Shown piece by piece: positions 62,698 through 64,000 of a stretch of 64,000 nucleotides of DNA. The first letter of the stretch is position 1; each line of letters starts with the position of its first letter. This DNA comes from Curtobacterium sp. ZW137. Lineage in GTDB: Bacteria; Actinomycetota; Actinomycetes; Actinomycetales; Microbacteriaceae. Made by a program: the position numbers and the translations under genes. Under the pieces are notes generated by a model. That model had not been told where the DNA came from, ran no database searches, and saw only the letters and a list, made by a program, of their open reading frames with translations. The stretch spans positions 248,001 through 312,000 of the forward strand of contig NZ_RJKS01000004.1 in assembly GCF_003762905.1 (NCBI RefSeq), in the 5' to 3' direction.

Positions 62698-63765
62698 GTG
62701 CCAGCCCCCTCCACTGCCCTGGCCGACCCCGTCTCCCGGTCCGTCGGTGCCGCCGGCGTCCACCGGGTGACCTTCCGTCGTCGCATGCTCTTCGTGGTGC
62801 TGATGATCGTGGTCCTCGCGGTCACGGCGGCGCTGAGCATGCTCTTCGGCAGCAACAGGATCGGCATCGACCGGGTCATCGCCGGCCTGCTCCACACCGG
62901 ATCGAGCACCGACGACGCGATCGTCTGGGGCTCCCGGATCCCGCGGACGTTCATCGGCGCTGCCGTCGGAGCAGCGCTCGGCATCGCCGGGCTCCTCATG
63001 CAGGGGCACACCCGGAACCCGCTCGCCGACCCCGGCCTCTTCGGCGTCTCGGCCGGTGCCGGACTCGCGGTGGTGCTCGGTGTGTACGTCTTCGGGATCA
63101 CGAACACCGGCGTGACGGTGTGGTTCGCCCTCGCGGGTGCCGTCGTGGCCAGCGTCGTCGTGTTCTCCGTCACGATCGCCGGCAGCGGGACGGCCAGTCC
63201 GGTGCCGCTCGCCCTCGCCGGCGCCGCGGTGTCCGCGCTGCTCGGCGCCGTGACCTCCTTCATCGTGCTGACCGACCGGGACTCCCTCGACGCGTACCGG
63301 CTCTGGGTCGTCGGGTCGCTCTCCGGTCGCCAGCTCGACGTCCTCGGCGCGGTCTGGCCGTTCCTCGTCGTCGGGCTCGTGCTCGCGGTCCTGAACGTCC
63401 GCGCGCTCGACGCCCTCGGGCTCGGTGCGGAGCTCGCGAAGGGCCTCGGCGAGAACGTCGTCGTCGCACGGCTCGTCGGGCTCGGCGGGATCACACTCCT
63501 CGCTGCCGGGGCCACGGCGGCCGCGGGCCCGATCGGCTTCGTCGGGCTGACCGTCCCGCACGTCGCCCGTGCCCTCGTCGGCACCGGACACCGCTGGGCA
63601 CTCCCGGCGTCGGCCCTGATCGGCGCAGCGCTGGTGCTGCTCGCCGACGTGGTCGGGCGGCTCGTCGGCGGGTTCGCCGAGGTCGAGGTCGGGATCATCC
63701 TCGCCGTCATCGGCGGTCCGGTGTTCGTCGCCGTCGCCCGTCGCCGTTCGCTGGTGGCACTGTGA
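62698..63765 (+). CDS. Iron-siderophore ABC permease FecCD type
   Basis: A 355-residue permease with about nine or ten membrane segments. Signatures: RIPRTFIGAAVGAALGIAGLLMQGHTRNPLADPGLFGVSAGAG and GPIGFVGLTVPHVARALVG. An in-frame ATG at 62689 overlaps the likely -10 TAAGAT (62686-62691; -35 TCGCCA, 17-bp spacer), so GTG 62698, close to the expected transcription start, is preferred: a leaderless mRNA. The longer 358-aa form is possible. Confidence 0.87.
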   Translation: MPAPSTALADPVSRSVGAAGVHRVTFRRRMLFVVLMIVVLAVTAALSMLFGSNRIGIDRVIAGLLHTGSSTDDAIVWGSRIPRTFIGAAVGAALGIAGLLMQGHTRNPLADPGLFGVSAGAGLAVVLGVYVFGITNTGVTVWFALAGAVVASVVVFSVTIAGSGTASPVPLALAGAAVSALLGAVTSFIVLTDRDSLDAYRLWVVGSLSGRQLDVLGAVWPFLVVGLVLAVLNVRALDALGLGAELAKGLGENVVVARLVGLGGITLLAAGATAAAGPIGFVGLTVPHVARALVGTGHRWALPASALIGAALVLLADVVGRLVGGFAEVEVGIILAVIGGPVFVAVARRRSLVAL

Positions 63766-64000
63766 GCGCGGCGGACGGGACCGGCGACGGTGGCGCGCCG
63801 GTGCTCCGCGGTGTGCGGTTCGGGCCGGTCGGGCTCGCCTGGCGCCCCCGTGTCTTCGGGATGACGATCGCGGCCGTCGTGGCGGCCCTGCTCCTGGTGG
63901 TGCTCGGCGTCGCGATCGGCTCGACCTGGATCGCCCCGGCGACGGTCATCCGCTCGCTGTTCGGTCTGGAGACCGGGCCGGACGCGTTCATCATCACCGT
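63762..64000 (+). CDS. Second FecCD-type permease, 5' part
   Basis: GTG 63762 overlaps the previous stop by 4 nt. The ~79 visible residues include a polar N-terminus, then a first membrane helix (MTIAAVVAALLLVVLGVAIG) and APATVIRSLFG, typical of FecCD permeases. The gene continues beyond the right edge. The two permeases form a heterodimer. Confidence 0.82.
   Translation, partial: MSAADGTGDGGAPVLRGVRFGPVGLAWRPRVFGMTIAAVVAALLLVVLGVAIGSTWIAPATVIRSLFGLETGPDAFIIT

Overview
This 64-kb window is GC-rich bacterial chromosome with actinobacterial features: GTG starts, ATGA/GTGA gene overlaps, an SipW-type exported-protein cluster and leaderless iron genes. Gene content and protein style suggest a plant-associated Microbacteriaceae, Curtobacterium-like. 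The genus is an inference. I saw no rRNA, tRNA, CRISPR array, insertion sequence or phage.

Left part (1-13 kb). The end of an L-rhamnose operon (rhaB, lldD), a NatAB-type ABC exporter, and an alpha-glucoside uptake and hydrolysis operon with a divergent ROK regulator. Then a TetR regulator, a membrane protein and pnuC.

13.5-19 kb. Three small proteins with SipW-type signals (T-[FY]-A-L-W-N or W-A-L-W) and an ER/SipW-type Ser-His signal peptidase form a probable surface-protein operon. It is followed by an uncharacterised protein, an 85-aa protein with a serine at every third residue, a lipoprotein and an Eis-like acetyltransferase.

19-27 kb. A peptide ABC operon (binding protein, fused DppD-DppF, DppC, DppB) and a divergent MFS transporter/ArsR-type regulator pair.

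27-45 kb and 56-62 kb. These hold a dispersed L-arabinose system: araBDA plus an alditol oxidase, a GH127 beta-L-arabinofuranosidase with its transporter, a ChvE-MmsAB arabinose-type transporter, and a GH51 alpha-L-arabinofuranosidase divergent from another transporter. Five copies of the palindrome GTGAGCGCTCAC lie at the araB, chvE and abfA control regions. In several the palindrome directly follows a -10 box, so they look like one LacI-controlled regulon. Three lacI genes are present; the one at 39665-40720 is the best candidate.

45-56 kb. A GH13 enzyme, a DUF2256/DUF3253 protein, an HTH-MNT/HEPN toxin-antitoxin module with a perfect 13-bp inverted-repeat operator and an apparently frameshifted HEPN gene, a PRISE-type reductase, and a GH35 beta-galactosidase operon with a divergent LacI.

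62-64 kb. A siderophore-interacting reductase and FecCD permeases diverge from one iron box.

Repeats are unusually frequent. There are three families of palindromic intergenic elements (CGGACGGGAGGC hairpins, GAGATCGCACTTCGTGTCG inverted repeats, and an ~80-bp hairpin element), several microsatellites, a 16-bp VNTR in the abfA leader and a run of 15 G. Four CUT1 sugar transporters here have no ATPase gene and probably share one encoded elsewhere.
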